A stretch of DNA of 5,405 nt, from contig JAQICF010000048.1 in assembly GCA_027858795.1 (NCBI GenBank), forward strand, positions 1 through 5,405. Direction: 5' to 3'. The position numbers were made by a program, and so were the translations under genes. This document shows, piece after piece, positions 1 through 5,045 of the stretch; within the stretch, counting starts at the first letter, position 1, and each line of letters begins with the position of its first letter. This stretch comes from Candidatus Delongbacteria bacterium. GTDB lineage: Bacteria > Delongbacteria > UBA4055. A model generated the notes under the pieces. The model had not been told where the DNA came from. It saw only the letters and a list, made by a program, of their open reading frames with translations, and did no database searches.

Positions 1-305
1 ACCGATTGAAAATAATTTTTCACGTAAGTAAGCTGATCTGTAAAATATTCAACATTATGATCTACTGCATCTAAAAGCAAAGAATCAGGATATTCGTATC
101 CTGAATTAAAAGTACCATTGCCTGTAGTAAAATCTAGGGTATCTTCCTCAAATTCAACCATTATAGCTAAAACATTTAAATTTGAAACTTTCTGAGAAGA
201 AATACCCGAATTCAGTTTTGAAAGATCTATTGCCGTTTTACTAAAAAGTGAACCGAAAGATAAAATTACTGCGATCCCCAGATATTTTAAAAATTTATTA
301 GTCAT
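1..305 (-). CDS. Secreted M6-like metallopeptidase, N-terminal part only (partial)
   Basis: An open frame starts with ATG at 305 and runs off the left edge without a stop, giving 101 codons. Residues 1 to about 22 look like a Sec signal peptide: a short basic start (MTNKFLKY), a hydrophobic core (LGIAVILSFGSLFS), then a polar mature region. Residues about 44-51 read VLAIMVEF, followed by an acidic stretch, TTGNGTF and a later LTYVKNYFQSV. This is the pattern I associate with the start of the immune-inhibitor-A/M6-like peptidase domain in FCB bacteria (beta strand, then the helix before the zinc site). The HExxH zinc motif would lie outside the window, so catalysis cannot be confirmed. The gene starts only 16 bp after the PorV-family stop and has no clear SD, suggesting translational coupling. 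It could instead be another secreted protein with a sorting domain. Its export status is more certain than its family. Confidence 0.6.
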   Translation of the reverse strand, partial: MTNKFLKYLGIAVILSFGSLFSKTAIDLSKLNSGISSQKVSNLNVLAIMVEFEEDTLDFTTGNGTFNSGYEYPDSLLLDAVDHNVEYFTDQLTYVKNYFQS

Positions 306-321
306 TTATAAGCCAGTTGAA

Positions 322-1404
322 TTAAAAACCAATGTTAAGAGAAAATCTCATTGTATCAGTCAATGGATGTCCTTCACCGGCATCAAGGTAAGAAAAATCA
401 AATATGTATTGATCATATCTCAAACTACATCCGTATGTAGAAGCACTGATCTCACCCATATCGTCGTTCCAGAATCCCATTCTAAGACCGATCATTTTAT
501 TATACCAGTATTCAGCTCCAAGTCCCCAAATAACATCCTTAACTCCGTCATCATCCATCCATGATGTAAAAATAGCTTTATAAATAGGATCGGTTTGATT
601 CCATTCATCATCGTCATCAATATCACCATCACCGTTAAGGTCTTCACCTTTTTTTACAAGAAGCTTATTCATATCTCCTGTCAAAACAAGAGAATTATAA
701 TCATCGTAGAACATGTAATATGCAAAACCAAACTTCATATTTGTTGGCAATGGATCAGCTTGTTCATAATCAATATATGAAACTTTTGGTCCCATGTTAG
801 TGATAGAAAGTCCCCAGTCAACGTCATAATCTGTTTGATATAAAAGCCCAAGGTCCATTGCCACACTGTGCCCTGTACCGGAACCTTTTTCATTTCCTGC
901 TCCGTAATCTGACAAGTGAGAATAGATGAATTTAGTATTTATACCAATGAAAAGATCATCAGATATATCAGTTCCATAAGATAAAGTTGCCGCTGTCTCA
1001 TATGTCTTAAAAGTACCTAGATCTTCTCCCGATTCTCCTCTTCTCTCTTGCTCACCAAGATAAAAATAAATTATATGACCGCCAATAGTGCCAAGACCGG
1101 GTATCTCTTGCTTATATGCTATAAAATCATAATATAGATCATCAAACCCAAAACCTGGTAACCATGCTGCGTGCATCATCGTAAGTTCCCTACCAGTCTG
1201 ACGACCTAATCCTGCAGGATTCCACCAGGATGCAGAAGCATCATCGGCAATAGCTACAAAAGAATCACCCATGCCTGTAGGTCTTGCTCCCGGAGAAATA
1301 TTCAAGAAGATCACACCAGCTTCAGAAGGTCTGGAAAAAGCAGAAGTTGAAATGATTATCATCAATATTGTTATTATTATTTTTTCTAAGCTTATGGATT
1401 TCAT
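322..1404 (-). CDS. PorV/PorQ-family outer-membrane protein (type IX secretion-associated)
   Basis: This 360-residue protein has a signal peptide (basic MKSISLEK, hydrophobic core about 9-22, likely cleavage near SAFS). It then carries the hallmark N-terminal motif of the PorV/PorQ family: SPGARPTGMGDSFVAIADD (38-55) followed by ASWWNPAGL (58-67). The rest shows alternating aromatic and glycine-rich strands typical of an outer-membrane beta-barrel of the FadL/UPF0164 kind, and it ends in RFSLNIGF with a terminal Phe, as in barrel proteins. PorV is known to shuttle T9SS cargo from the translocon to the attachment complex. Many FCB genomes carry several PorV-like paralogues, so this copy may serve one cargo rather than the main machine. 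An SD (AGGA) lies about 8 nt before the ATG. Odd feature: an EF-hand-like acidic loop at residues 255-266. The neighbouring secreted peptidase is a candidate client. Family membership is clear; the exact role is inferred. Confidence 0.85.
   Translation of the reverse strand: MKSISLEKIIITILMIIISTSAFSRPSEAGVIFLNISPGARPTGMGDSFVAIADDASASWWNPAGLGRQTGRELTMMHAAWLPGFGFDDLYYDFIAYKQEIPGLGTIGGHIIYFYLGEQERRGESGEDLGTFKTYETAATLSYGTDISDDLFIGINTKFIYSHLSDYGAGNEKGSGTGHSVAMDLGLLYQTDYDVDWGLSITNMGPKVSYIDYEQADPLPTNMKFGFAYYMFYDDYNSLVLTGDMNKLLVKKGEDLNGDGDIDDDDEWNQTDPIYKAIFTSWMDDDGVKDVIWGLGAEYWYNKMIGLRMGFWNDDMGEISASTYGCSLRYDQYIFDFSYLDAGEGHPLTDTMRFSLNIGF
607..642 (-). other. EF-hand/dockerin-like calcium-binding loop inside the PorV-family protein
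   Basis: Residues 255-266 read DLNGDGDIDDDD, followed by E267. This matches the 12-residue EF-hand loop: acidic or Asn at positions 1, 3 and 5, Gly at 6, Ile at 8, Asp at 9 and Asp at 12. It lies between predicted barrel strands, so it is probably in a surface or periplasmic loop. Calcium binding is an inference from the motif alone. Confidence 0.5.
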
Positions 1405-1488
1405 TTTTTGATCCTATTATAATTCCTATTTATTATTTCGCAAGTAATTTAACTTACTAAATTCGTCTTTGTTCACAAAATTTGACTA

Positions 1489-2361
1489 TTATTTTGTTTG
1501 AATTTTAACAGCCTTTAAAAGATTATTCAAAAGTGCTGTATTAGTTAAAGGACTTACTCCACCGGGAACAGGTGTAATTGCAGCAACTTTTTCAGCTACC
1601 GAATTAAAATCAACATCTCCCAGAAGCATATAATTTCCTTCCACATCTTTAGATTCATTCATACCTACATCAACAATTATCTGATCAGGATTGGTAAATT
1701 CTTCTGTGATGAAATTCGGAGAACCAATAGCAGCTACCAGTACATCAGCAGAACTGCAGAGTTCTTTCAAATTCTTAGTTCGTGAATGACACACCGTCAC
1801 TGTTGCATTTGCACCATCCGCTTTCTGAACTAACAGATTTGCCAAAGGTTTACCCACAATATTTGACCTGCCCAGAATCACAACATGCTTACCCGAGATG
1901 TCAATATCCGAGTAATTTAATATATCTTTGCTAGCTTGAGCAGTACTTGGAACAAAAGTTTCTTCACCGAGAACATTCTTTCCAACATTGATAGGATGAA
2001 CACCATCAATATCTTTATCAGGAGAGATAGAATTTAATATTGTCTTTTCATCGATATGCTTCCATAATGGTAACATTATTATAAGACCGTGAACTATAGG
2101 ATCATTATTTATAGCTGTTATCTCAGTTACAAGTTTCTCAGTAGAAATTTCTTCTGCAAATCGGTATACTTTAAATGCAGCACCAACTTTACCACAGTTC
2201 TTTTCTATCATTCCAGTATATACTTCAACAGCGGGATCATCCCCGGCTATTAGAACACTTAATGTCGGAAGTATCCCTTTTGAAATATGTTCCAAAATTT
2301 TACTTTTGATCTCTTTTCTGATAACTTTAGCTATCGGACCGCCTTTGAGCAGTTTTGACAT
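1489..2361 (-). CDS. folD: FolD-family methylenetetrahydrofolate dehydrogenase (cyclohydrolase residues not conserved)
   Basis: The family normally oxidises 5,10-methylene-THF to methenyl-THF with NAD(P)+ and hydrolyses that to 10-formyl-THF in the cytoplasm. The full FolD layout is present in 290 residues, close to the usual length: GDDPAVEVY (40-48), KDIDGVHPINVG (116-127), the nucleotide-binding GRSNIVGKP (164-172), and TPVPGGVSPLT (263-273). Two Met codons are in tandem. The SD AAGAAGG lies 3 nt from the first and 6 nt from the second, so I take the second (2361) as start. Odd: the catalytic Lys of the YxxxK motif (E. coli K54) is Ile52, the Gln of VQLPLP (E. coli Q98) is Met96, the usual PCTP motif reads PSTA, and GGVGPMT reads GGVSPLT. 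The conserved Asp is kept (D119). Fold and family are certain. Bifunctionality is doubtful, so the symbol marks family rather than proven activity. It lies about 25 bp after the cyclophilin stop, probably in the same transcript. Confidence 0.9.
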   Translation of the reverse strand: MSKLLKGGPIAKVIRKEIKSKILEHISKGILPTLSVLIAGDDPAVEVYTGMIEKNCGKVGAAFKVYRFAEEISTEKLVTEITAINNDPIVHGLIIMLPLWKHIDEKTILNSISPDKDIDGVHPINVGKNVLGEETFVPSTAQASKDILNYSDIDISGKHVVILGRSNIVGKPLANLLVQKADGANATVTVCHSRTKNLKELCSSADVLVAAIGSPNFITEEFTNPDQIIVDVGMNESKDVEGNYMLLGDVDFNSVAEKVAAITPVPGGVSPLTNTALLNNLLKAVKIQTK

Positions 2362-2367
2362 CATTGA

Positions 2368-2374
2368 CCTTCTT
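2368..2374 (-). promoter_or_regulatory. Ribosome binding site that decides the FolD start
   Basis: On the minus strand this reads AAGAAGG. It is 3 nt before the first ATG (2364) and 6 nt before the second (2361). Normal SD spacing favours the second, giving a protein beginning MSKLLKGG. Confidence 0.6.
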
Positions 2375-2389
2375 AACTAGATTTATATT

Positions 2390-2917
2390 TTATTCAAAAG
2401 TTACCGATTCAATTTTAACAGGCTGTAAAGGATTATCCTGAGGACCTTTATCTACATTTTCGATATCGTGAGCTATTTCAAGACCTTCGATCACTTTACC
2501 AAAAACAGTATGCTTTCCGTTTAACCAATCACATCCTTCTTTTCTGGTCACGATAAAGAACTGAGAACCATTAGTTCCAGGTCCTGCATTAGCCATTGCG
2601 ATAGTACCATAATCAACTGGTGCTAATAACTTCCCATCTGCATCAAAACACTCATCTTCGAACTGATATCCCGGTCCGCCTGTACCATTACCTAACGGGC
2701 ATCCACCCTGGATCATAAAATCATCAATAACTCGATGGAAGACAACACCATCATAAAATGGTTTTGTTACTTTTTGACCTGTTTTTGGATCTTCCCACTC
2801 TTTCTCACCTTTCGCAAGAGAAACAAAATTATTAACAGTTTTTGGTGCTAAATCAGACCAAAGCTCCAATTTGATTTTCCCTTTATTTGTATTTAAAGTT
2901 GCTATAATATTTCCCAT
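2390..2917 (-). CDS. Cyclophilin-type peptidyl-prolyl cis-trans isomerase, probably cytoplasmic
   Basis: This 175-residue cyclophilin catalyses cis-trans isomerisation of proline peptide bonds. The active-site set known from human CypA is complete: FHR with R62, F67-M68-Q70 (FMIQGG), A109-N110 (MANAGPGTNGSQFF), Q119, F121, W131 and H136 (WLNGKH). There is no signal peptide, so it should act in the cytoplasm. I place the start at 2917 because a strong SD (AAGGGAG) sits exactly 6 nt upstream. An in-frame ATG at 2959 would add 14 residues, but it lies within a palindromic repeat region and has no SD. The loop before PFYDG contains EWEDPKTGQKVTK, shared in pattern with the lipoprotein cyclophilin next door, so the two are close paralogues. 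Two cysteines (C73 and C90) flank the GPGYQFEDE loop, also as in the neighbour. FolD follows about 25 bp downstream. Confidence 0.93.
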   Translation of the reverse strand: MGNIIATLNTNKGKIKLELWSDLAPKTVNNFVSLAKGEKEWEDPKTGQKVTKPFYDGVVFHRVIDDFMIQGGCPLGNGTGGPGYQFEDECFDADGKLLAPVDYGTIAMANAGPGTNGSQFFIVTRKEGCDWLNGKHTVFGKVIEGLEIAHDIENVDKGPQDNPLQPVKIESVTFE

Positions 2918-2923
2918 TATATA

Positions 2924-2930
2924 CTCCCTT
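2924..2930 (-). promoter_or_regulatory. Strong ribosome binding site of the cyclophilin gene
   Basis: The minus strand reads AAGGGAG, 6 nt before the ATG at 2917. It excludes the longer reading from the ATG at 2959 as the main start. Confidence 0.75.
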
Positions 2931-2934
2931 TTTG

Positions 2935-2954
2935 CAAGGGGTTGAAACCCTTTG
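2935..2954. repeat. Short palindrome 1 of the intergenic repeat cluster
   Basis: The plus strand has CAAGGGG, loop TTGAAA, CCCTTTG. That is a 7-bp stem with one G-U pair on the plus strand, which becomes an A-C mismatch on the minus transcript. It is adjacent to the cyclophilin SD. It resembles dispersed intergenic palindromes rather than a terminator, as no T-run follows. Confidence 0.5.
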
Positions 2955-2962
2955 TTCATTAT

Positions 2963-2998
2963 GTCATTGCGAGGATTTACAAAATCCGTGGCAATCTA
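2963..2998. repeat. Short palindrome 2 of the intergenic repeat cluster (REP-like)
   Basis: The arms ATTGC plus GGATTT (from 2966) and AAATCC plus GCAAT (ending 2995) are inverted around a short ACA loop, with a small internal mismatch. The outer context GTCATTGCGAGG at the left and GTGGCAATCT at the right resembles interspersed repeat elements known from many bacterial genomes (from memory; copy number here is not testable). Confidence 0.5.
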
Positions 2999-3013
2999 TC
3001 TTTATAACGTTTA

Positions 3014-3040
3014 AGGTCGGAGATGAACCCCGACCCTACA
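3014..3040. repeat. Short palindrome 3 of the intergenic repeat cluster
   Basis: A perfect 6-bp inverted repeat, GGTCGG at 3015-3020 and CCGACC at 3030-3035, encloses a 9-nt loop. On the minus strand the element begins TGTAGGGTCGGGG. It is markedly G+C-richer than its surroundings. No T-tract follows on either strand, so it is not a classical terminator although it lies just after the lipoprotein cyclophilin gene. Confidence 0.5.
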
Positions 3041-3051
3041 GTTTTAATTAT

Positions 3052-3933
3052 TTATTTGACACGAACTTTTGTCATTACTATATCTTTTACAGGTTTGTCA
3101 CTTTTTCCCTTTTCTACATCTTGTATCTTTAAAACAATATCCATACCTTCGATAACCTTTCCGAAAACAGTATGCTTACCATTCAACCAAGGAGCCCCAC
3201 CTTCTTTTGTAACAATGAAGAATTGAGAACCATTTGTATTTGGTCCAGAATTAGCCATACAAAGCGTACCATAATCAACAGTAGCTTTTAATTTACCATT
3301 TTCAGTAAATTTACCTTTAAATCCGGCTTTCTCGATATACCACTCAATTGGATGAGCCATTATAGGTTTTCCACTTCTCGTTTTATTACATTCGTCTAAT
3401 ATTTGACCAATCTCTTTATTTCTTGTTTCCTCATTCGTTGATTGTAAATGAGGCATTACTATTTGCTGAAAAACATCGTTTGCCATTTGTTCGTTAACGA
3501 TCTCACCTGATGTAATCTCTTTTCCTTCTTCATAGCATTCGTCCTCGAATTTATATCCTGGATCACCATTACCTTGACCAAATGGGCATCCACCCTGGAT
3601 CATAAAATCCTTTATTACTCTGTGAAATATCAAACCATCATAAAAAGGTTTTTTAACTTTTTCTTTTGTCTTTGCGTCAGTCCATTCTTTAGTACCATTT
3701 GCAAGGCCAGCAAAGTTAGCAACTGTTTTTGGAGCAATATTTGGCCAAAGTTCTATCTTAATTGTACCCATGTTCGTTTCCATAGTTACAATTGGTTTTT
3801 CAATATTTTTTTCTACTTTTTTACCTTCTGCTTTTTTACCTTCTGCTGCTACATCATCTGCTTTCTTACCTGCGTTACAATTTGCTATGGTAAAAAACAG
3901 TGAGAAAATTAGTAACGTTCTTAGAAATTTCAT
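3052..3933 (-). CDS. Lipoprotein cyclophilin-type peptidyl-prolyl isomerase with internal insertion
   Basis: This 293-residue protein begins with a lipoprotein signal: MKFLRTLLIFSLFFTIANC, with the lipidated Cys at 19 (Asn at -1 is less usual). A charged linker (20-47, with two AEGKK repeats) then leads to a cyclophilin domain from about 48. It should fold proteins in the periplasm, anchored to a membrane. The catalytic residues are intact: R105, F110, M111, Q113, A227-N228, Q237, F239, W249 and H254. Between FEDEC (to 133) and ENGKLKATVDYG (from 211) there are about 76 extra residues that the neighbouring paralogue lacks. They look helical and charged (for example NEQMANDVFQQIVMPHLQ). An SD (AGAGGG) sits about 5 nt before the ATG. 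The gene begins 26 bp after the FKBP lipoprotein stop, so the two are probably co-transcribed and both act in the envelope. Family assignment is firm; the role of the insertion is unknown. Confidence 0.93.
   Translation of the reverse strand: MKFLRTLLIFSLFFTIANCNAGKKADDVAAEGKKAEGKKVEKNIEKPIVTMETNMGTIKIELWPNIAPKTVANFAGLANGTKEWTDAKTKEKVKKPFYDGLIFHRVIKDFMIQGGCPFGQGNGDPGYKFEDECYEEGKEITSGEIVNEQMANDVFQQIVMPHLQSTNEETRNKEIGQILDECNKTRSGKPIMAHPIEWYIEKAGFKGKFTENGKLKATVDYGTLCMANSGPNTNGSQFFIVTKEGGAPWLNGKHTVFGKVIEGMDIVLKIQDVEKGKSDKPVKDIVMTKVRVK
3817..3846 (-). repeat. Perfect 15-bp tandem duplication in the lipoprotein linker
   Basis: Two identical 15-bp units, 3817-3831 and 3832-3846, each contain a T6 run on the plus strand and encode AEGKK twice (residues 30-39). 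They lengthen the flexible, basic linker after the lipid-anchored Cys. Being in frame, gain or loss of a unit would change linker length without breaking the gene. Confidence 0.8.
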
Positions 3934-3959
3934 TGTACCCTCTTATTCTTAATTATTAA

Positions 3960-4670
3960 TTATTTAATTATATCAAGTAGTTCTACTTCAAATATCAATA
4001 CAGAGTTCGAAGGTATGTTTCCTTTTCCGTTCGTTCCATAAGCCAATTTTGATGGTATGTAAAGCATATACTTACTTCCAACTGGCATTAGAGTTAATCC
4101 CTCTTGCCAGCCTTTAATAACTTGACTTAATTTGAAGCTAACAGGTTCCCCTCTCTTGTATGAACTATCAAATTCTTCCCCATTTATCAAAGAACCAGAA
4201 TAGTGCACTTTAATTCTATCCTCGGATTTTGGTTTTACTCCCTTACCCTGAATAATAATCTTATATTGTAATCCTGAAGATGTTACTTTCACACCCTCTT
4301 TTTCCAAATTATCTGCAAGAAATCGTTCGCCTTCTGAAGCATTATTTTCGGAATCATTACTTGAGGTATCCACTTTTTCCATCTTAGCTAATTGTTTACG
4401 AGTATCATCTCTTATTAACTGCATTTCACCTTTATTCAATAAAGTTCCTTTACCTTCTAGTTGATCTTTAACTCCTTGTACAAACGCTTCAATTTCAAAT
4501 CTATCTTTTGATGATGCGATATTACCAATGTCAACACCAAATACATAGCTTGATTTTTGATCTTTGGTTTTTAGATCTTCTTTTGTCATTCTTTTGTTTT
4601 TCTGCTTTGTACAACTGTTCAATCCTAAAACGACAAGGATTGTTAAAATTATTACGACGACTCTTTTCAT
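3960..4670 (-). CDS. FKBP-type peptidyl-prolyl isomerase lipoprotein (Mip/FkpA-like)
   Basis: This 236-residue protein has a lipoprotein signal peptide ending in the lipobox LNSC, with Cys at 20. An N-terminal helical dimerisation domain spans about 36-125 (SYVFGVDIGN, then EAFVQGVKDQLEGKG, and GERFLADNLEKEGVKVTSSGLQY). The FKBP catalytic domain spans about 145-235. The FKBP12 pocket residues are visible: Y157 (VHYSG), F167-D168 (EFDSS), V184-I185 and W188 (QVIKGW), Y211 (LAYG) and F227 (IFEVELL). The layout and length match Mip/FkpA periplasmic foldases, which act as V-shaped dimers. A strong SD (TAGGAG) lies 6 nt before the ATG. It is the first gene of the minus-strand cluster, directly behind a promoter candidate, and is followed after 26 bp by the lipoprotein cyclophilin. 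Two PPIases of unrelated fold, both lipid-anchored, are thus made together. Confidence 0.93.
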   Translation of the reverse strand: MKRVVVIILTILVVLGLNSCTKQKNKRMTKEDLKTKDQKSSYVFGVDIGNIASSKDRFEIEAFVQGVKDQLEGKGTLLNKGEMQLIRDDTRKQLAKMEKVDTSSNDSENNASEGERFLADNLEKEGVKVTSSGLQYKIIIQGKGVKPKSEDRIKVHYSGSLINGEEFDSSYKRGEPVSFKLSQVIKGWQEGLTLMPVGSKYMLYIPSKLAYGTNGKGNIPSNSVLIFEVELLDIIK

Positions 4671-4701
4671 ATGAATCTCCTATAGTTAATTTGGAATTTG
4701 T

Positions 4702-4716
4702 AGCTAATTAATAGCT
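4702..4716. promoter_or_regulatory. Small dyad (AGCTA/TAGCT) in the FKBP 5' UTR
   Basis: AGCTA and TAGCT are exact inverted repeats around ATTAA, between the proposed minus-strand start site (near 4730) and the FKBP SD. It could be an operator or a weak hairpin. In such A+T-rich DNA a 5-bp dyad can arise by chance. Confidence 0.2.
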
Positions 4717-4736
4717 TGTTTGAATTAAGGAATGTA

Positions 4737-4765
4737 AATATATATATAAAATAATACTATGACAA
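4737..4765 (-). promoter_or_regulatory. Candidate sigma70-like promoter for the FKBP-led cluster
   Basis: On the minus strand, TTGTCA (4760-4765) and TATATT (4737-4742) are separated by 17 bp, each one base off consensus. The start would fall near 4730, giving a 5' UTR of about 60 nt before the FKBP ATG. The region is A+T-rich, so the match is suggestive only. If the organism uses a Bacteroidota-type sigma factor, the real elements may differ. Confidence 0.45.
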
Positions 4766-4819
4766 GTGTAATAAAACTCATCTTTTCCCTTGATTTTTAA
4801 ACTAATTACCTATATATTC

Positions 4820-4848
4820 TTGACTCAATCAACAATTTGACATATATA
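4820..4848 (+). promoter_or_regulatory. Candidate sigma70-like promoter for the ABC-F gene
   Basis: TTGACT (4820-4825) and TATATA (4843-4848) are separated by 17 bp. The start would fall near 4855, about 265 nt before the ABC-F start codon, placing the small ORF and the structured region inside the leader RNA. A second TTGACA (4837-4842) has no good -10 partner. A promoter closer to the gene cannot be excluded. Confidence 0.45.
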
Positions 4849-4876
4849 GACAACAAACTAAAAAGAGTATTTTCCA

Positions 4877-4897
4877 ATGAGAATATTTAAAGATTAA
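4877..4897 (+). CDS. Possible leader-peptide ORF (MRIFKD)
   Basis: ATG at 4877 opens a six-codon frame, MRIFKD, ending with TAA at 4895-4897. AAAGAG (4862-4867) lies 9 nt upstream. The same hexamer stands 7 nt before the ABC-F start, so it may be a working SD here. The stop codon is immediately followed by the left arm of the structured region at 4898. Such placement is what ribosome-dependent attenuators look like, but short ATG frames are common by chance and there is no homology evidence. Confidence 0.25.
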   Translation: MRIFKD

Positions 4898-4982
4898 GTT
4901 GTAACTTTAGTTTAAAGAATACATTCCATCCCAAGTAGGATTTCTAATTCTACTTAATTAACATTCAACAAACAGTTACAAC
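4898..4982 (+). promoter_or_regulatory. Structured 5' leader region of the ABC-F gene (possible attenuator)
   Basis: The outer arms GTTGTAACT (4898-4906) and AGTTACAAC (4974-4982) are exact inverted repeats of 9 bp. Inside, GTTT (4910-4913) pairs with AAAC (4970-4973), and GAAT (4917-4920) with ATTC (4963-4966). A 10-bp hairpin with a 3-nt loop (4933-4955) sits in the centre. The hairpin's single imperfect pair is G-U on the plus transcript but an A-C mismatch on the minus one, which favours a plus-strand RNA. No T-tract follows, so it is not a simple intrinsic terminator. Function is inferred from position only. Confidence 0.4.
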
Positions 4983-5026
4983 CTCACAAAACCACATTTC
5001 ACAAAAAAAAATTAAAGAATTCGATG

Positions 5027-5045
5027 ATTTAATTTAATTTAATTT
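5027..5045. repeat. Pentamer microsatellite (ATTTA, 3.8 copies)
   Basis: Four consecutive, last-incomplete ATTTA units lie in the ABC-F leader. The first part also pairs with AAATTAAA at 5009-5016 (8 bp, AT only). Length variation by slippage would change leader length, not a coding frame. Confidence 0.6.

Noticed and set aside
367..780. Two plus-strand open frames opposite the PorV-family gene
   Set aside because: They lie wholly antisense to a well-supported gene, have low-complexity translations and show no recognisable motif.
1416..1443. Promoter candidate for the PorV-family gene (TTGCGA, 16 bp, TATAAT on the minus strand)
   Set aside because: Transcription would start about 5 nt before the ATG and lose the good SD, so the match is probably chance in A+T-rich DNA. 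The 84-bp gap could still hold another promoter that I cannot see.
1443..1458. Small inverted repeat AGTAA/TTACT between FolD and the PorV-family gene as a terminator
   Set aside because: The stem is only 5 bp of mostly A-T pairs, with no T-run after it on the minus strand.
2918..2959. N-terminal extension of the cytoplasmic cyclophilin from an ATG at 2959
   Set aside because: The 14 extra residues are encoded inside a palindromic repeat, have no SD, and precede an excellent SD and ATG at 2917 where cyclophilin homology begins.
3014..3040. Palindrome 3 as the intrinsic terminator of the lipoprotein cyclophilin gene
   Set aside because: The stem is plausible, but the following minus-strand sequence (TTAAACG) lacks a T-tract. 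A repeat element is the simpler reading.
2932..3226. Plus-strand open frames overlapping the palindrome cluster and the end of the lipoprotein cyclophilin
   Set aside because: Their products follow the repeat and the antisense of a conserved gene, with no family signature.
3574..3952. Plus-strand Phe/Cys-rich open frames opposite the lipoprotein cyclophilin
   Set aside because: The composition is the mirror of Lys-rich codons on the true strand. They look like membrane proteins only because of that.
4508..4711. Plus-strand open frame opposite the FKBP N-terminus
   Set aside because: It is antisense to the signal peptide and dimerisation domain, with no SD or motif.
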